DNA from: Actinomycetes bacterium
GTDB taxonomy: Bacteria > Actinomycetota > Acidimicrobiia > Acidimicrobiales > Palsa-688
DNA length: 16,295 nt
Assembly (NCBI GenBank): GCA_021798075.1
Contig: JAJZYO010000002.1
Coordinates: forward strand, 1-16,295
Direction of reading: 5' to 3'
How positions within the stretch are numbered: position 1 is the first letter of the stretch; every line of letters begins with the position of its first letter. The notes beneath the pieces were generated by a model. The model saw only the letters and a list, made by a program, of their open reading frames with translations, was not told where the DNA came from and searched no databases. The position numbers were made by a program, and so were the translations under genes. Below, piece after piece: positions 5,832 through 12,904 of the stretch.

Positions 5832-6800
5832 GTGAGCGAAACCCCGAAAGGGGCAGATCCCAGCCAGCGCGAACCGCGCGGCACAGTGGTTGTGGCGTCA
5901 GGCGGCCCTGAAGTGCGCTCCCTGCTCGCCCGCTGCTCGTTCCCCCCGGCCGGGGAGGCTGTCGTCTGTGCGGTCTCGGGCGGCGCCGATTCCTTGGCCA
6001 TGCTCGGCCTCGCCGTGGCCGCGGGCTTGCGCGCCCACGCCGTCCACATCGACCACGGGTTGCGGCCAGATGGCCCGAGGGAGGCGGCCATCGTCGCAGA
6101 GGCGGCGGCCAGGTTGGGGACGAGCTTCGAGGCGGTCAGCGTCTCCGTGGCCCTGGGGCCCGACCTCGAGGCTCGCGCCCGTGCTGCCCGCTACGGGGCG
6201 CTCCCCGAAGGCGTCCTCGTCGGGCACACCGCCGATGACCAGGCCGAGACCGTGCTCCTCAACTTGTTGCGCGGGACTGGGCTCGACGGCCTCGGGGGGA
6301 TGAGGCCGGTGGCCGCGGGCCGGCGCGCGGTGCGGCGGCCGATCCTTTCGCTGCGCCGGTCCGAGACGACTGCCCTGGTCCGGTCCTGGGGGCTCCGGGC
6401 GGTGGAAGACCCCTCCAACGACGAACGCCGCTTCCGGCGCAACCGCGTCCGTCATGAAGTGCTCCCCCTGCTCTCGGAGGTGGCCGGGCGCGACGTGGTG
6501 CCGCTCATCTGCCGCACGGCGTCGCTGGCCAGAGACGACGCCGACCTGCTGGCGGCGCTCGCCTCCGGGCTCGACCCGACAGACGTCAAAGCCCTTCGGG
6601 GATCGCCAGGGCCCCTCGCCAGGCGAGCGCTCAGGGCGTGGCTGCGCGAGGGAGAAGGTGTCGAGCGCCACCCCCCCTCGGCGAGCGAGCTCAACCGGGC
6701 GTGGGCGGTCGTGGCGGGCGAACGAGCCGCCTGCGAGCTTGCCGGTGGCCGGCGCCTGAGCCGCCACCAGGGCCGCTTGCGGCTCGGCTCTCCCCCCTAG
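5832..6800 (+). CDS. tilS: tRNA(Ile)-lysidine synthetase TilS
   Basis: TilS converts the wobble cytidine of the CAU-anticodon isoleucine tRNA to lysidine, so that it reads AUA. The 322-residue protein has the PP-loop ATP site AVSGGADSLAM (47-57), HIDHGLR (72-78), the GHTADDQAET motif (131-140), DPSN (193-196) and RNRVRHEVLPLL (203-214). Its length matches the shorter actinobacterial form, which lacks the long C-terminal domains of the E. coli enzyme. GTG 5832 follows the DUF2342 stop by five bases, so translation is probably coupled. The frame stays open far upstream, but that part lies inside the DUF2342 gene and is not TilS-like. Confidence 0.92.
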   Translation: MSETPKGADPSQREPRGTVVVASGGPEVRSLLARCSFPPAGEAVVCAVSGGADSLAMLGLAVAAGLRAHAVHIDHGLRPDGPREAAIVAEAAARLGTSFEAVSVSVALGPDLEARARAARYGALPEGVLVGHTADDQAETVLLNLLRGTGLDGLGGMRPVAAGRRAVRRPILSLRRSETTALVRSWGLRAVEDPSNDERRFRRNRVRHEVLPLLSEVAGRDVVPLICRTASLARDDADLLAALASGLDPTDVKALRGSPGPLARRALRAWLREGEGVERHPPSASELNRAWAVVAGERAACELAGGRRLSRHQGRLRLGSPP

Positions 6801-6847
6801 GCCCCCCTACAGGCCCCCCCCCTGGCCCCCCTACAGGCCCCCCCAGG
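6800..6847 (+). repeat. C-rich tandem repeat between tilS and hpt, two copies
   Basis: A unit of about 24 bases, ggcccccctacaggcccccc plus extra C residues, occurs at 6800-6823 and again from 6824. It begins on the last base of the tilS stop codon and ends about ten bases before the hpt -10 box. It has long C runs on the plus strand and G runs on the minus strand. It does not form a normal intrinsic terminator. Confidence 0.85.
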
Positions 6848-6857
6848 CCCGTGGTAT

Positions 6858-6863
6858 TAGGTT
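6858..6863 (+). promoter_or_regulatory. -10 box for hpt (TAGGTT-N8-ATG)
   Basis: TAGGTT fits TANNNT and ends eight bases before ATG 6872. This is close to the spacing at the other leaderless candidates in the window and suggests hpt has its own promoter despite following tilS. Confidence 0.45.
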
Positions 6864-6871
6864 GCAGGTCG

Positions 6872-7471
6872 ATGGCTGACCGTAGAGAGGCCGACTCCTT
6901 GGTGGCGGTGCCGCCGGCGGGATGGGCAGCACGCGGTGACCCCGAGCTTGGCGAGGTGATCGTAAGCGAGGAGGACATACGACGGCGGACGGCGGAGCTG
7001 GGGGGCCGCATAACGGCCGACTACGCAGGCCGGCCACCCCTGCTTGTGGGGGTGCTGAAGGGCGCATTCGTGTTCATGGGCGACCTCGCCCGGGCCATTG
7101 CGTTGCCCGTCGAGTTCGACTTCATGGCGATCTCCTCCTATGGGAGCAGCACCCGTACGAGCGGGGTCGTCCGGATCGTGAAGGACCTCGACACCGACTT
7201 GGCAGGCCGCCACGTACTGGTCGTGGAGGACATCGTGGACTCCGGCCTCACGCTCGCCTTCTTGCTCCGCAACCTGGCCGCGCGCAACCCTGCCAGCCTC
7301 GCCGTTTGCGCCCTTTTGGTAAAGGGTTCGCAGCCCACGGTGCCCGAACTCGCCTACGTCGGTTTCCGGATACCCACCTGCTTCGTGGTCGGCTATGGCC
7401 TCGATGTCGCAGAGCGCTACCGCAACCTCGCCTGCATCCGCCGCTACACCGGCCCGCTGGCGCAGCCCTGA
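6872..7471 (+). CDS. hpt: hypoxanthine phosphoribosyltransferase
   Basis: This purine-salvage enzyme makes IMP or GMP from hypoxanthine or guanine and PRPP. The 199-residue protein has VGVLKGAFVFMGDL (59-72), the flexible-loop block SSYGSSTRTSG (88-98), the PRPP-binding motif VVEDIVDSGLT (117-127), the purine-contacting Lys of LLVKG (K151) and GYGLD (174-178). All key residues are present. The first 28 residues extend slightly beyond shorter homologues. ATG 6872 is supported by the nearby -10 box. In most actinobacteria ftsH follows hpt; here folE follows instead after 49 bases. Confidence 0.93.
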   Translation: MADRREADSLVAVPPAGWAARGDPELGEVIVSEEDIRRRTAELGGRITADYAGRPPLLVGVLKGAFVFMGDLARAIALPVEFDFMAISSYGSSTRTSGVVRIVKDLDTDLAGRHVLVVEDIVDSGLTLAFLLRNLAARNPASLAVCALLVKGSQPTVPELAYVGFRIPTCFVVGYGLDVAERYRNLACIRRYTGPLAQP

Positions 7472-7507
7472 GTGACGGCGGGCCTCTGAGAGCCGGTGGG
7501 CTTCGTG

Positions 7508-7513
7508 TACCGT
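7508..7513 (+). promoter_or_regulatory. -10 box for a leaderless folE mRNA (TACCGT-N7-ATG)
   Basis: TACCGT ends exactly seven bases before ATG 7521, identical in hexamer and spacing to the FHA-gene promoter. The in-frame GTG at 7512 overlaps the box and so is unlikely to be the start. Confidence 0.55.
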
Positions 7514-7520
7514 GGCGCTC

Positions 7521-8189
7521 ATGCCGATGGCTGAGCAGGGCCCATACGACGGCAATGGCGCCGGTCCCGACGGTGCCGGAGCACAAGCGCGCTCGGCCAC
7601 CCTCGCCCAACCCGTAGACCTCGCGCGGGTGGCGGCGGCCGTCCGGGAGATCCTTGTGGCAGTCGGCGAGGATCCCGACCGCGACGGCTTGCGCAATACG
7701 CCCGAGCGGGTGGCCCGCATGTACGCGGAGGTCTTCTCCGGGCTGCACGAGGACCCCGGCAAGCACCTCACCGTCACCTTCGAGGCAGATCACGACGAGG
7801 TCGTCCTCGTCCGGGACATCGACCTGTTCAGCGTGTGCGAGCACCACTTGTTGCCCTGGTTCGGGAAGGCTCATGTCGCCTACATACCGGGCGAGGACGG
7901 CAGGGTCACGGGCTTGTCCAAGCTGGCCCGGATGGTGGAGGGCTACGCCAAGCGACCGCAGGTGCAGGAGAGACTGACCTCCCAGGTCGCAGACACCCTG
8001 GTCCGGGTCCTCGAGCCGAGGGGGGTGTTCGTGGTGATGGAGGCCGAGCACCTGTGCATGTCGATGCGCGGCGTGCGAAAGCCCGGTGCCGTCACCGTCA
8101 CCTCGGCCGTGCGCGGCCACTTCCTCACGAGCGCGGCAGCGCGCGCTGAGGTCCTCTCCCTCATAGGGCGCGCTCACCAAGGGGCCTAG
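7521..8189 (+). CDS. folE: GTP cyclohydrolase I (FolE)
   Basis: FolE turns GTP into dihydroneopterin triphosphate, the first step of folate synthesis. The 222-residue protein has the zinc ligands C106 and H109 in SVCEHHLLP and C179 in [17 protein letters not shown]. It also has [13 protein letters not shown] (55-67) and the [20 protein letters not shown] block (131-150). The first 30 residues are Gly/Ala-rich and probably disordered. ATG 7521 is chosen from the -10 box spacing; ATG 7527 is also possible. The gene is transcribed separately from hpt. It is cut off from folP by an opposing membrane-protein gene, an unusual break in the folate cluster. Confidence 0.94.
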   Translation: MPMAEQGPYDGNGAGPDGAGAQARSATLAQPVDLARVAAAVREILVAVGEDPDRDGLRNTPERVARMYAEVFSGLHEDPGKHLTVTFEADHDEVVLVRDIDLFSVCEHHLLPWFGKAHVAYIPGEDGRVTGLSKLARMVEGYAKRPQVQERLTSQVADTLVRVLEPRGVFVVMEAEHLCMSMRGVRKPGAVTVTSAVRGHFLTSAAARAEVLSLIGRAHQGA

Positions 8190-8219
8190 CCTGGCTCGGG
8201 CGGAGAGGCGCCTCGACGG

Positions 8220-8762
8220 TCAGCGTGGCCCGAGCAGCGCTTGCGCGATGTAAAGCGCGCCGCCGGCCAGCACGGTCACCGTCCCGGCGCGGTAGAGCCA
8301 AATGCCCAGCTGTTCGTAGAGCTCAGGTTCCAAGAGCTGGCCAGGCCCGAAGAAGCGCCTCCGCCACCGGGCGCCGAAGCCGGCGAACAGGCATACGGCT
8401 CCGTAGCCGCTGAGCGCCTCCCCGGCGCCGGCGTGTATGTAACCCATGGCCCACCACGTTGTGTACGCCAGGCTGGCCATTTTGATGAGCGCCCACAGGC
8501 GGGTCAGCACCAGCCGCCGGTGCTGGGGCTGGGACCTCCCGACCGGGCGAGGCGCCGGTGCCGTGGCAAACCCGGGCACATCCCGGACCGAGCCGGGCGC
8601 GCGCTGGCGCTCGCCGCCGGCGCGCGCTTCGGCTGCCCACCACCCCTCGAGGGAGAGGTCGGCCGCCAGGTGCTCGGGTGCCCGGCTCTCGTCGGGCAAA
8701 CGCGCGTTTTTTCCAGCCGGCCCTGTCTCGCTCTGCCCGGCTCGGCCGTTCGCTACCACCAA
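8220..8762 (-). CDS. small membrane protein of unknown function
   Basis: The frame gives up to 180 residues with three hydrophobic segments: about 88-110 (ALIKMASLAYTTWWAMGYI), 112-131 (SGYGAVCLFAGFG) and 152-177 (LYRAGTVTVLAGGALYIA). A basic patch, RWRRRFF, lies after the second. I do not recognise a family. The first 80 residues are rich in Ala, Gly, Pro and Arg and may not all be translated. TTG 8762 is the earliest start, while GTG 8579 would give about 119 residues beginning shortly before the first membrane segment. No ribosome site or clear -10 box decides this. The gene runs opposite to folE and folP and converges on folE. The membrane pattern supports it as real, but start and function are open. 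Confidence 0.55.
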   Translation of the reverse strand: MVVANGRAGQSETGPAGKNARLPDESRAPEHLAADLSLEGWWAAEARAGGERQRAPGSVRDVPGFATAPAPRPVGRSQPQHRRLVLTRLWALIKMASLAYTTWWAMGYIHAGAGEALSGYGAVCLFAGFGARWRRRFFGPGQLLEPELYEQLGIWLYRAGTVTVLAGGALYIAQALLGPR

Positions 8763-8787
8763 GGTTTGGTTCGTCGAAGCAGCCGCC

Positions 8788-8820
8788 GGTCTTTAGTGTG
8801 TCTTTTTCGTCACAAAGACC
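8788..8820. promoter_or_regulatory. inverted repeat (GGTCTTT...AAAGACC), possible operator
   Basis: GGTCTTTaGTG at 8788-8798 and CACAAAGACC at 8811-8820 are inverted copies with a single bulged A, giving about ten pairs around a T-rich centre. The element lies in the 99-base gap between the divergent membrane-protein gene and folP, upstream of the folP -10 box. It is AT-richer than its surroundings. A regulator site or an RNA hairpin are both possible. Confidence 0.5.
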
Positions 8821-8844
8821 ACTTCCCCCGCTTAGGCAGGCCTA

Positions 8845-8850
8845 TAGGCT
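8845..8850 (+). promoter_or_regulatory. candidate -10 box for the folP operon (TAGGCT)
   Basis: TAGGCT fits TANNNT and ends eleven bases before ATG 8862, so the transcript would have a leader of only a few bases. It would drive the overlapping run from folP to coaX. Confidence 0.4.
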
Positions 8851-8861
8851 GGCGCGTTGGC

Positions 8862-9740
8862 ATGACGCTCGTGATGGGGGTGCTCAATGTGACCCCTGAC
8901 TCGTTCTACGACGGCGGGCGGTGGCACGACCCGGAGGCAGCCTTGGCCCGTGGCTGCGAGATGGCGTTAGAGGGCGCGGACGTGATCGACGTGGGAGGGG
9001 AGTCGACCCGCCCAGGGGCGGCGCCCGTACCCGAGGACGAGGAGCTGCGCCGGGTTGTCCCAGTGGTGCGCGAGCTGGCTGGCGCGCTGGGAGGGCGAGC
9101 GCGGATCTCCGTCGATACGCGCAAGCGGGCCGTGGCCGAGGCGGCGTTGGAGGCCGGGGCGAGCATCATAAACGACACATCGGCCACCCTTTGGCCGGTG
9201 GCGGCCGAGCGCGGAGCTGGGTGGGTGGCCATGCACATGAAGGGCCAGCCCTCGGATATGAGGTCCCACGCCAACTACCGCGACGTCGTCGGGGAGGTGG
9301 GCGCCTACCTCGTGGAGCGGGCGGAGCAAGCCGCTGCCGGCGGGGTCGAAGAGATCTGGGTGGACCCAGGCGTTGGTTTTGCCAAGACGACGGCACACAA
9401 CCTGGTCCTCCTCGCCCGCATGCGCGAGATCGTCGCGAGGGGGTGGCCGGTAGCGGTCGGCATTTCCCGCAAGAGGTTTACGGGTTCGGTGGTGAGCGGG
9501 GACGACACCCGGCCGGCACCCACCGACCAGCGGCTCGAGGCTTCTCTGGCTGGTGCTGTTTGGCTGATGAGCTGCGGGGTCTCGATGGTCCGCGCTCATG
9601 ACGTAAAGCCGACAGCGGACGCGGCAAAGCTCGTCGCCAGCGCGCTCGCGAGGAGCGCCGGCCGACCCGCAGGCGGTCCTGCACTCATGAGTGGGTTTTC
9701 ACGGGCGGCGGAGAGGGAGGCACGAGCGGATCTGAAATGA
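8862..9740 (+). CDS. folP: dihydropteroate synthase (FolP)
   Basis: FolP joins p-aminobenzoate to the hydroxymethylpterin diphosphate and is the target of sulfonamides. The 292-residue protein has MGVLNVTPDSF (5-15), DVGGESTRPGA (43-53), ISVDT (82-86), IND (103-105), MHMKG (124-128), DPGVGFAKT (168-176), GISRKRF (200-206) and a late RAHDV. The family usually has GFGKT where this protein has GFAKT. About 25 residues extend past the last conserved block. ATG 8862 starts right at the conserved first strand. The frame remains open far upstream, but that part is antisense to the membrane-protein gene. The stop overlaps the next start as ATGA. Confidence 0.94.
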   Translation: MTLVMGVLNVTPDSFYDGGRWHDPEAALARGCEMALEGADVIDVGGESTRPGAAPVPEDEELRRVVPVVRELAGALGGRARISVDTRKRAVAEAALEAGASIINDTSATLWPVAAERGAGWVAMHMKGQPSDMRSHANYRDVVGEVGAYLVERAEQAAAGGVEEIWVDPGVGFAKTTAHNLVLLARMREIVARGWPVAVGISRKRFTGSVVSGDDTRPAPTDQRLEASLAGAVWLMSCGVSMVRAHDVKPTADAAKLVASALARSAGRPAGGPALMSGFSRAAEREARADLK

Positions 9741-10267
9741 GAGGTAAGTGGGCCACCGGGATAAAACCGAGGTTTTTCACCTGGGTGATAAAGGACAAGC
9801 TGGCCGTGTGCGAGCGGCCTGGTGGTTATGCTCGCAACCACCGGCCGGTGCGGCGCCATGAGGAGATCCTCTGGATAAAGTCGGAGGGCTTCACGCGGGT
9901 CGTGTCCCTGCTGGCATCGCCTCACAACCTGCACGCCTACGACGAAGAAAAGCTCACGTGGTCGCACGTCCCCCTGGGGCCAAGCGACGAACCTGCCACA
10001 GTTTTGCCGGGGCTGTACGAGAAACTCGAGGCGTGGTTGCGCAGCGGGGAGCGGGTCCTCCTCCATCAAGAGCAGGTCGACGACAGGCTCATGGGCGTAG
10101 TGGCCGGTTATTTGTGCTGGAACGGCCTCGTCCCCGAGGGGGCCCAGACGATAGCCATCGTGGAGAGGCTCTTCGGGCGCCAGATGGGCTCAGAAGGCCG
10201 CGAGCTCGTCGCCGCCGTCCTCGTCCTCGCGCGCTCGAGGCCGGTACCGAGCACCGCTGGTGGCTGA
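9737..10267 (+). CDS. phosphatase-fold protein with HQx5R in place of HCx5R (likely pseudophosphatase)
   Basis: The 176-residue protein reads like a dual-specificity phosphatase domain. GFTRVVSLLASP (51-62) is followed by HVPLGPSDEP (77-86, where the general acid loop normally lies), then SGERVLLH and a phosphate-loop region that runs into MGVVAGYLCWNG (119-130). The loop itself is H110-Q111-E-Q-V-D-D-R117, an exact HCx5R spacing with the catalytic Cys replaced by Gln and the loop glycines replaced by acidic residues. Catalysis by the normal mechanism is therefore not expected. The N-terminal 40 residues are basic (RGKWATGIKPRFF). It overlaps folP by four bases and the FolB-FolK gene by eight, so it is made together with folate enzymes. 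A scaffold or ligand-sensing role is a guess; the fold itself is inferred by eye. Confidence 0.75.
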   Translation: MRGKWATGIKPRFFTWVIKDKLAVCERPGGYARNHRPVRRHEEILWIKSEGFTRVVSLLASPHNLHAYDEEKLTWSHVPLGPSDEPATVLPGLYEKLEAWLRSGERVLLHQEQVDDRLMGVVAGYLCWNGLVPEGAQTIAIVERLFGRQMGSEGRELVAAVLVLARSRPVPSTAGG

Positions 10268-11249
10268 GCCGGCCGGGTACGGGGCCTCGCCTCCCCCGAC
10301 CGGCCCCACGCCCGCACCGGCTGCCCCCCTGCCGGCACCGACCCCACGCCTGCCCGCACCGGACGCGCCTTGTCCTCCGGACCGCATCGAGCTCCGCGGC
10401 CTCCGGCTGCTCGGTACCCATGGTGCCCTTCCTGCCGAGGAGACCGTAGCCCAGCCTTTCGAGGTGGACCTCGAGGTCTTTGCCGACCTTTCTCGTGCTG
10501 GCCGGAGCGACCAGCTCGCTCACACTGCGGACTACGGAGCCCTCTGCGAGGCGGTGAGGACCGTGATCGAGGGCCCCCACGTCGCGCTGCTCGAACGCCT
10601 GGCGGAAAAGGTGGCCCGAGCCGTGATGCTGGCCGGCGGGCCGGTCGTTTGCGGTGTCGGCGTAGCTGTGCGCAAGTTACGGCCACCGGTGCCGTTCCAG
10701 CTTCTGTCGGCGGGGGTGAGTGTCTACCGCAGCGCGCCCGCGCCGACGCGGGCCTTCGTGGCCCTCGGTTCCAACCTCGGGGACCGCTGGGCGAACCTGT
10801 GCCAGGGCGTTGCCGGCCTCCCCGACGTGGTCGCTATCTCACCCGTCTACGAGACCGAGCCCGTAGGCGGGCCGGCAGGGCAGGACCGTTACCTCAACAT
10901 GGTCGCCGAGCTCATGACCCGCCGTTCGCCCTCCGAGCTCCTGGCCGCCGCGCACCGGGCCGAGGCCGCCGCCCTCCGGCAGCGAGGCGAACGCTGGGGG
11001 CCCCGGACCCTCGACGTCGACATCTTGCTGTACGGCGAGGAAAAGATAGCCACACCCGAACTCCTGGTGCCCCACCCGAGGATGTGGGAGCGCGGGTTCG
11101 TCCTGGCCCCGCTTGCGGACTTGGCCCCAGAGCTCGTCGCGGGCAAGCTCGGCGCAGAGCTCTTGCAAGGGGTACGGATCGCGGGCACCTTGCCCCGGGC
11201 CGCTGCCGCCCCGGCGTCCACCGGCGCCGGCGAAGCAGCCGCCACGTGA
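10260..11249 (+). CDS. folB-folK: FolB-FolK fusion: dihydroneopterin aldolase plus HPPK
   Basis: Two consecutive folate enzymes are encoded in one 329-residue chain. Residues 42-156 are the aldolase FolB (LRLLGTHGALPAEE, DYGALC with Y92, and VRKLRPPVP with K139). Residues 163-300 are the pyrophosphokinase FolK (FVALGSNLGDR, ETEPVGG, YLNMVAEL, RWGPRTLDVDILLYG with D252 and D254, and PHPRMWERGFVLAPLADLAP). Such fusions are known. The first 41 residues are unusual: a Pro/Ala-rich tail (TGPTPAPAAPLPAPTP) before FolB begins. The GTG start at 10260 lies eight bases inside the preceding gene, and the stop overlaps the PanC-like start as GTGA. Confidence 0.92.
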   Translation: MAEPAGYGASPPPTGPTPAPAAPLPAPTPRLPAPDAPCPPDRIELRGLRLLGTHGALPAEETVAQPFEVDLEVFADLSRAGRSDQLAHTADYGALCEAVRTVIEGPHVALLERLAEKVARAVMLAGGPVVCGVGVAVRKLRPPVPFQLLSAGVSVYRSAPAPTRAFVALGSNLGDRWANLCQGVAGLPDVVAISPVYETEPVGGPAGQDRYLNMVAELMTRRSPSELLAAAHRAEAAALRQRGERWGPRTLDVDILLYGEEKIATPELLVPHPRMWERGFVLAPLADLAPELVAGKLGAELLQGVRIAGTLPRAAAAPASTGAGEAAAT

Positions 11250-12106
11250 TAGTCACAGGTGACCCGGACGAGCTGCGCGCTCTCTTCGAAGAGGCCCGCC
11301 GGCGGGGGAAGACCGTGGGCCTGCACGCCGCCATGGGCGCGCTCCACGGCGCTCACGCGGCAAATATCGCCAAGATGGCAGCCGAATGCGACGTGGCCAG
11401 CGTGGTCATCTCGAGGAGGTCGGAGGACATCGATGGGGGCACGTGCGGACGCCTCTTGCCTGCCGGCGACCTCGAGGCCGACCTCGCCCGGGCCGACGAG
11501 GCGGGAGCGGGGATAGTCTTCGCGCCCCAGGGGGAGGCGGTACGGGGGGACGGCCCGCTCGTTCGCGGGGCACTGAGCCACCTTGGCGGCCACCTCGAAG
11601 CCCCAAGCCGGCCAAGCCATTTCGACGCGCGGCTGGGAGCCGTGGCAGGGCTGTTCGGCCTCGCCGGCCCTGGCTATGTATATTTCGGCGAAAAGGATTA
11701 CCCCCGGCTCCTCGCTGTCCGGCGTCTGGTGAGGGCGCTGTCGCTGCCTGTGGTGGTGGTAGCTTGCCCGACTGTGCGCGAAACAGACGGCTTGGCCCTC
11801 TCCCGCCAAAACGCCTATTTGCGCCCGAGCGAACGGGGGGCGGCACCGGCCCTCTACTGGGCCTTGCTCGCGGGCAAACGGGCCGTCGACGAACGAGGCG
11901 AACGCGACGCCAAGGCCGTGAGCGCGAAGATGCGCAGCGCCGTCGAGCGCCAACCCCTCTTGGAGCTCGACTACGCCCGTGTCGCCGACCCCCTCACGTT
12001 GGAGCCGGTGGGCACGATCTCAGGCGAGGTCCGCCTGCTCATTGCGGGCCGGCTCGGCCGCGCGCACCTCGTCGACAACCTGGCCGCCGGTACGACCGAG
12101 GAGTAG
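11246..12106 (+). CDS. PanC-like adenylate-forming protein with altered pantoate site
   Basis: Pantothenate synthetase joins pantoate and beta-alanine using ATP. This 286-residue protein clearly belongs to the family: AMGALHGAH (29-37) keeps Met30 and both nucleotide-site histidines H34 and H37; FGEKD (147-151) keeps Lys-Asp; SRPSHF (121-126), CPTVRETDGLALS (174-186) and the C-terminal block RLLIAGRLGRAHLVDN also align. Against M. tuberculosis PanC, however, Pro38 is Ala28, the FVNPMQF motif with Gln72 is replaced by ISRRSED (55-61), QQ 163-164 is PR (153-154), and the SSRN motif is SRQN (186-189). The pantoate pocket is thus largely lost while the ATP side remains. It may have a new substrate or be non-catalytic. 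The GTG start is coupled to the FolB-FolK stop; no panD follows. Confidence 0.85.
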   Translation: MIVTGDPDELRALFEEARRRGKTVGLHAAMGALHGAHAANIAKMAAECDVASVVISRRSEDIDGGTCGRLLPAGDLEADLARADEAGAGIVFAPQGEAVRGDGPLVRGALSHLGGHLEAPSRPSHFDARLGAVAGLFGLAGPGYVYFGEKDYPRLLAVRRLVRALSLPVVVVACPTVRETDGLALSRQNAYLRPSERGAAPALYWALLAGKRAVDERGERDAKAVSAKMRSAVERQPLLELDYARVADPLTLEPVGTISGEVRLLIAGRLGRAHLVDNLAAGTTEE

Positions 12107-12115
12107 CGAAAACCC

Positions 12116-12904
12116 ATGCTAATGGCGATCGACGTAGGCAACACCCAGATCGTGGTCGGGCTTTTCGCCGATGACGGTGGTCGGGGTGGTGGCGAGCTCG
12201 CCCACCACTGGCGTGTGGCCACACACCCCCCCTACACGGCGGACGAGTTCGCCCTCCAGCTTTCACAGCTGTTTTCGCTCGACGGGCTCGACTTCGGCGT
12301 GGTTAGTGGCGTAGCGGTGTCCTGCGTCGTCCCTCCCCTGCAAGTGGCGCTTCGCGAGATGACGGCCCGGCGCCTCGATGCGCCGACCGTGTTTGTCGGA
12401 CCGGGGGTAGAGACGGGGATGCCCGTGCTCGTCGACAACCCCCGCGAGCTTGGCGCCGACCGCATTGCCGATGCCGTAGCCGCCTTCGAGCAATACGGCG
12501 GGCCCGTAATAGTGGTCGATTTCGGCACGGCCACCAATTTCGAGGTTGTCTCGGAAAAAGGTGAGTACCTGGGCGGGGTGCTGTTCCCCGGGCTGGAGGT
12601 GGCGCTCGGCGCGCTGGCCGAACGCGCTGCCATGCTCCCACGCGTGGAAATCGTCCGGCCCCGGGGCATACTCGGCAAGAACACCGTCGAGCAGATCCAG
12701 GCGGGCATCTTCTACGGTTACGGCGCCCTCGTCGAGGGAGTGTGCGCCAAGCTCCGCGCCGAGGTCGGGCCGGCGACGGTCGTCGCCACCGGTGGGCTAG
12801 CGCCCACCGTGCTCAGCGCTTCCCCGGTCATAGACCACTACGAGCCCTGGCTCACGCTGTACGGTTTGCGGATCATTTTCCAACGGAACACCCCAGATGG
12901 CTGA
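12116..12904 (+). CDS. coaX: type III pantothenate kinase (CoaX)
   Basis: CoaX phosphorylates pantothenate, the first step of CoA synthesis, and is insensitive to CoA feedback. The 262-residue protein carries the ATP site DVGNT (6-10), the motif ELGADR (111-116), DFGTAT (135-140), YLGGVLFPGL (151-160), IFYGYG and a late VATGGLAP. All hallmarks of the type III family are present. ATG 12116 follows the PanC-like stop by nine bases, with GAGGAG at 12099-12104 as a loosely spaced ribosome site. ATG 12122 is an alternative start. The end overlaps the lysS start by eight bases. Confidence 0.94.
   Translation: MLMAIDVGNTQIVVGLFADDGGRGGGELAHHWRVATHPPYTADEFALQLSQLFSLDGLDFGVVSGVAVSCVVPPLQVALREMTARRLDAPTVFVGPGVETGMPVLVDNPRELGADRIADAVAAFEQYGGPVIVVDFGTATNFEVVSEKGEYLGGVLFPGLEVALGALAERAAMLPRVEIVRPRGILGKNTVEQIQAGIFYGYGALVEGVCAKLRAEVGPATVVATGGLAPTVLSASPVIDHYEPWLTLYGLRIIFQRNTPDG

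Noticed and set aside
8205..8214. GAGGCGCCTC palindrome between folE and the membrane gene as a bidirectional terminator
   Set aside because: It is a perfect 10-bp palindrome with no loop and no flanking T run; such palindromes are common in GC-rich DNA.
8241..8861. Plus-strand extension of the folP frame far upstream
   Set aside because: FolP homology begins at ATG 8862, a -10 box lies just before it, and the extension is antisense to a gene with membrane segments.
10370..11245. Upstream extension of the PanC-like frame
   Set aside because: It is an Arg/Pro-rich shadow of the FolB-FolK gene; GTG 11246 gives the correct PanC-like N-terminus.
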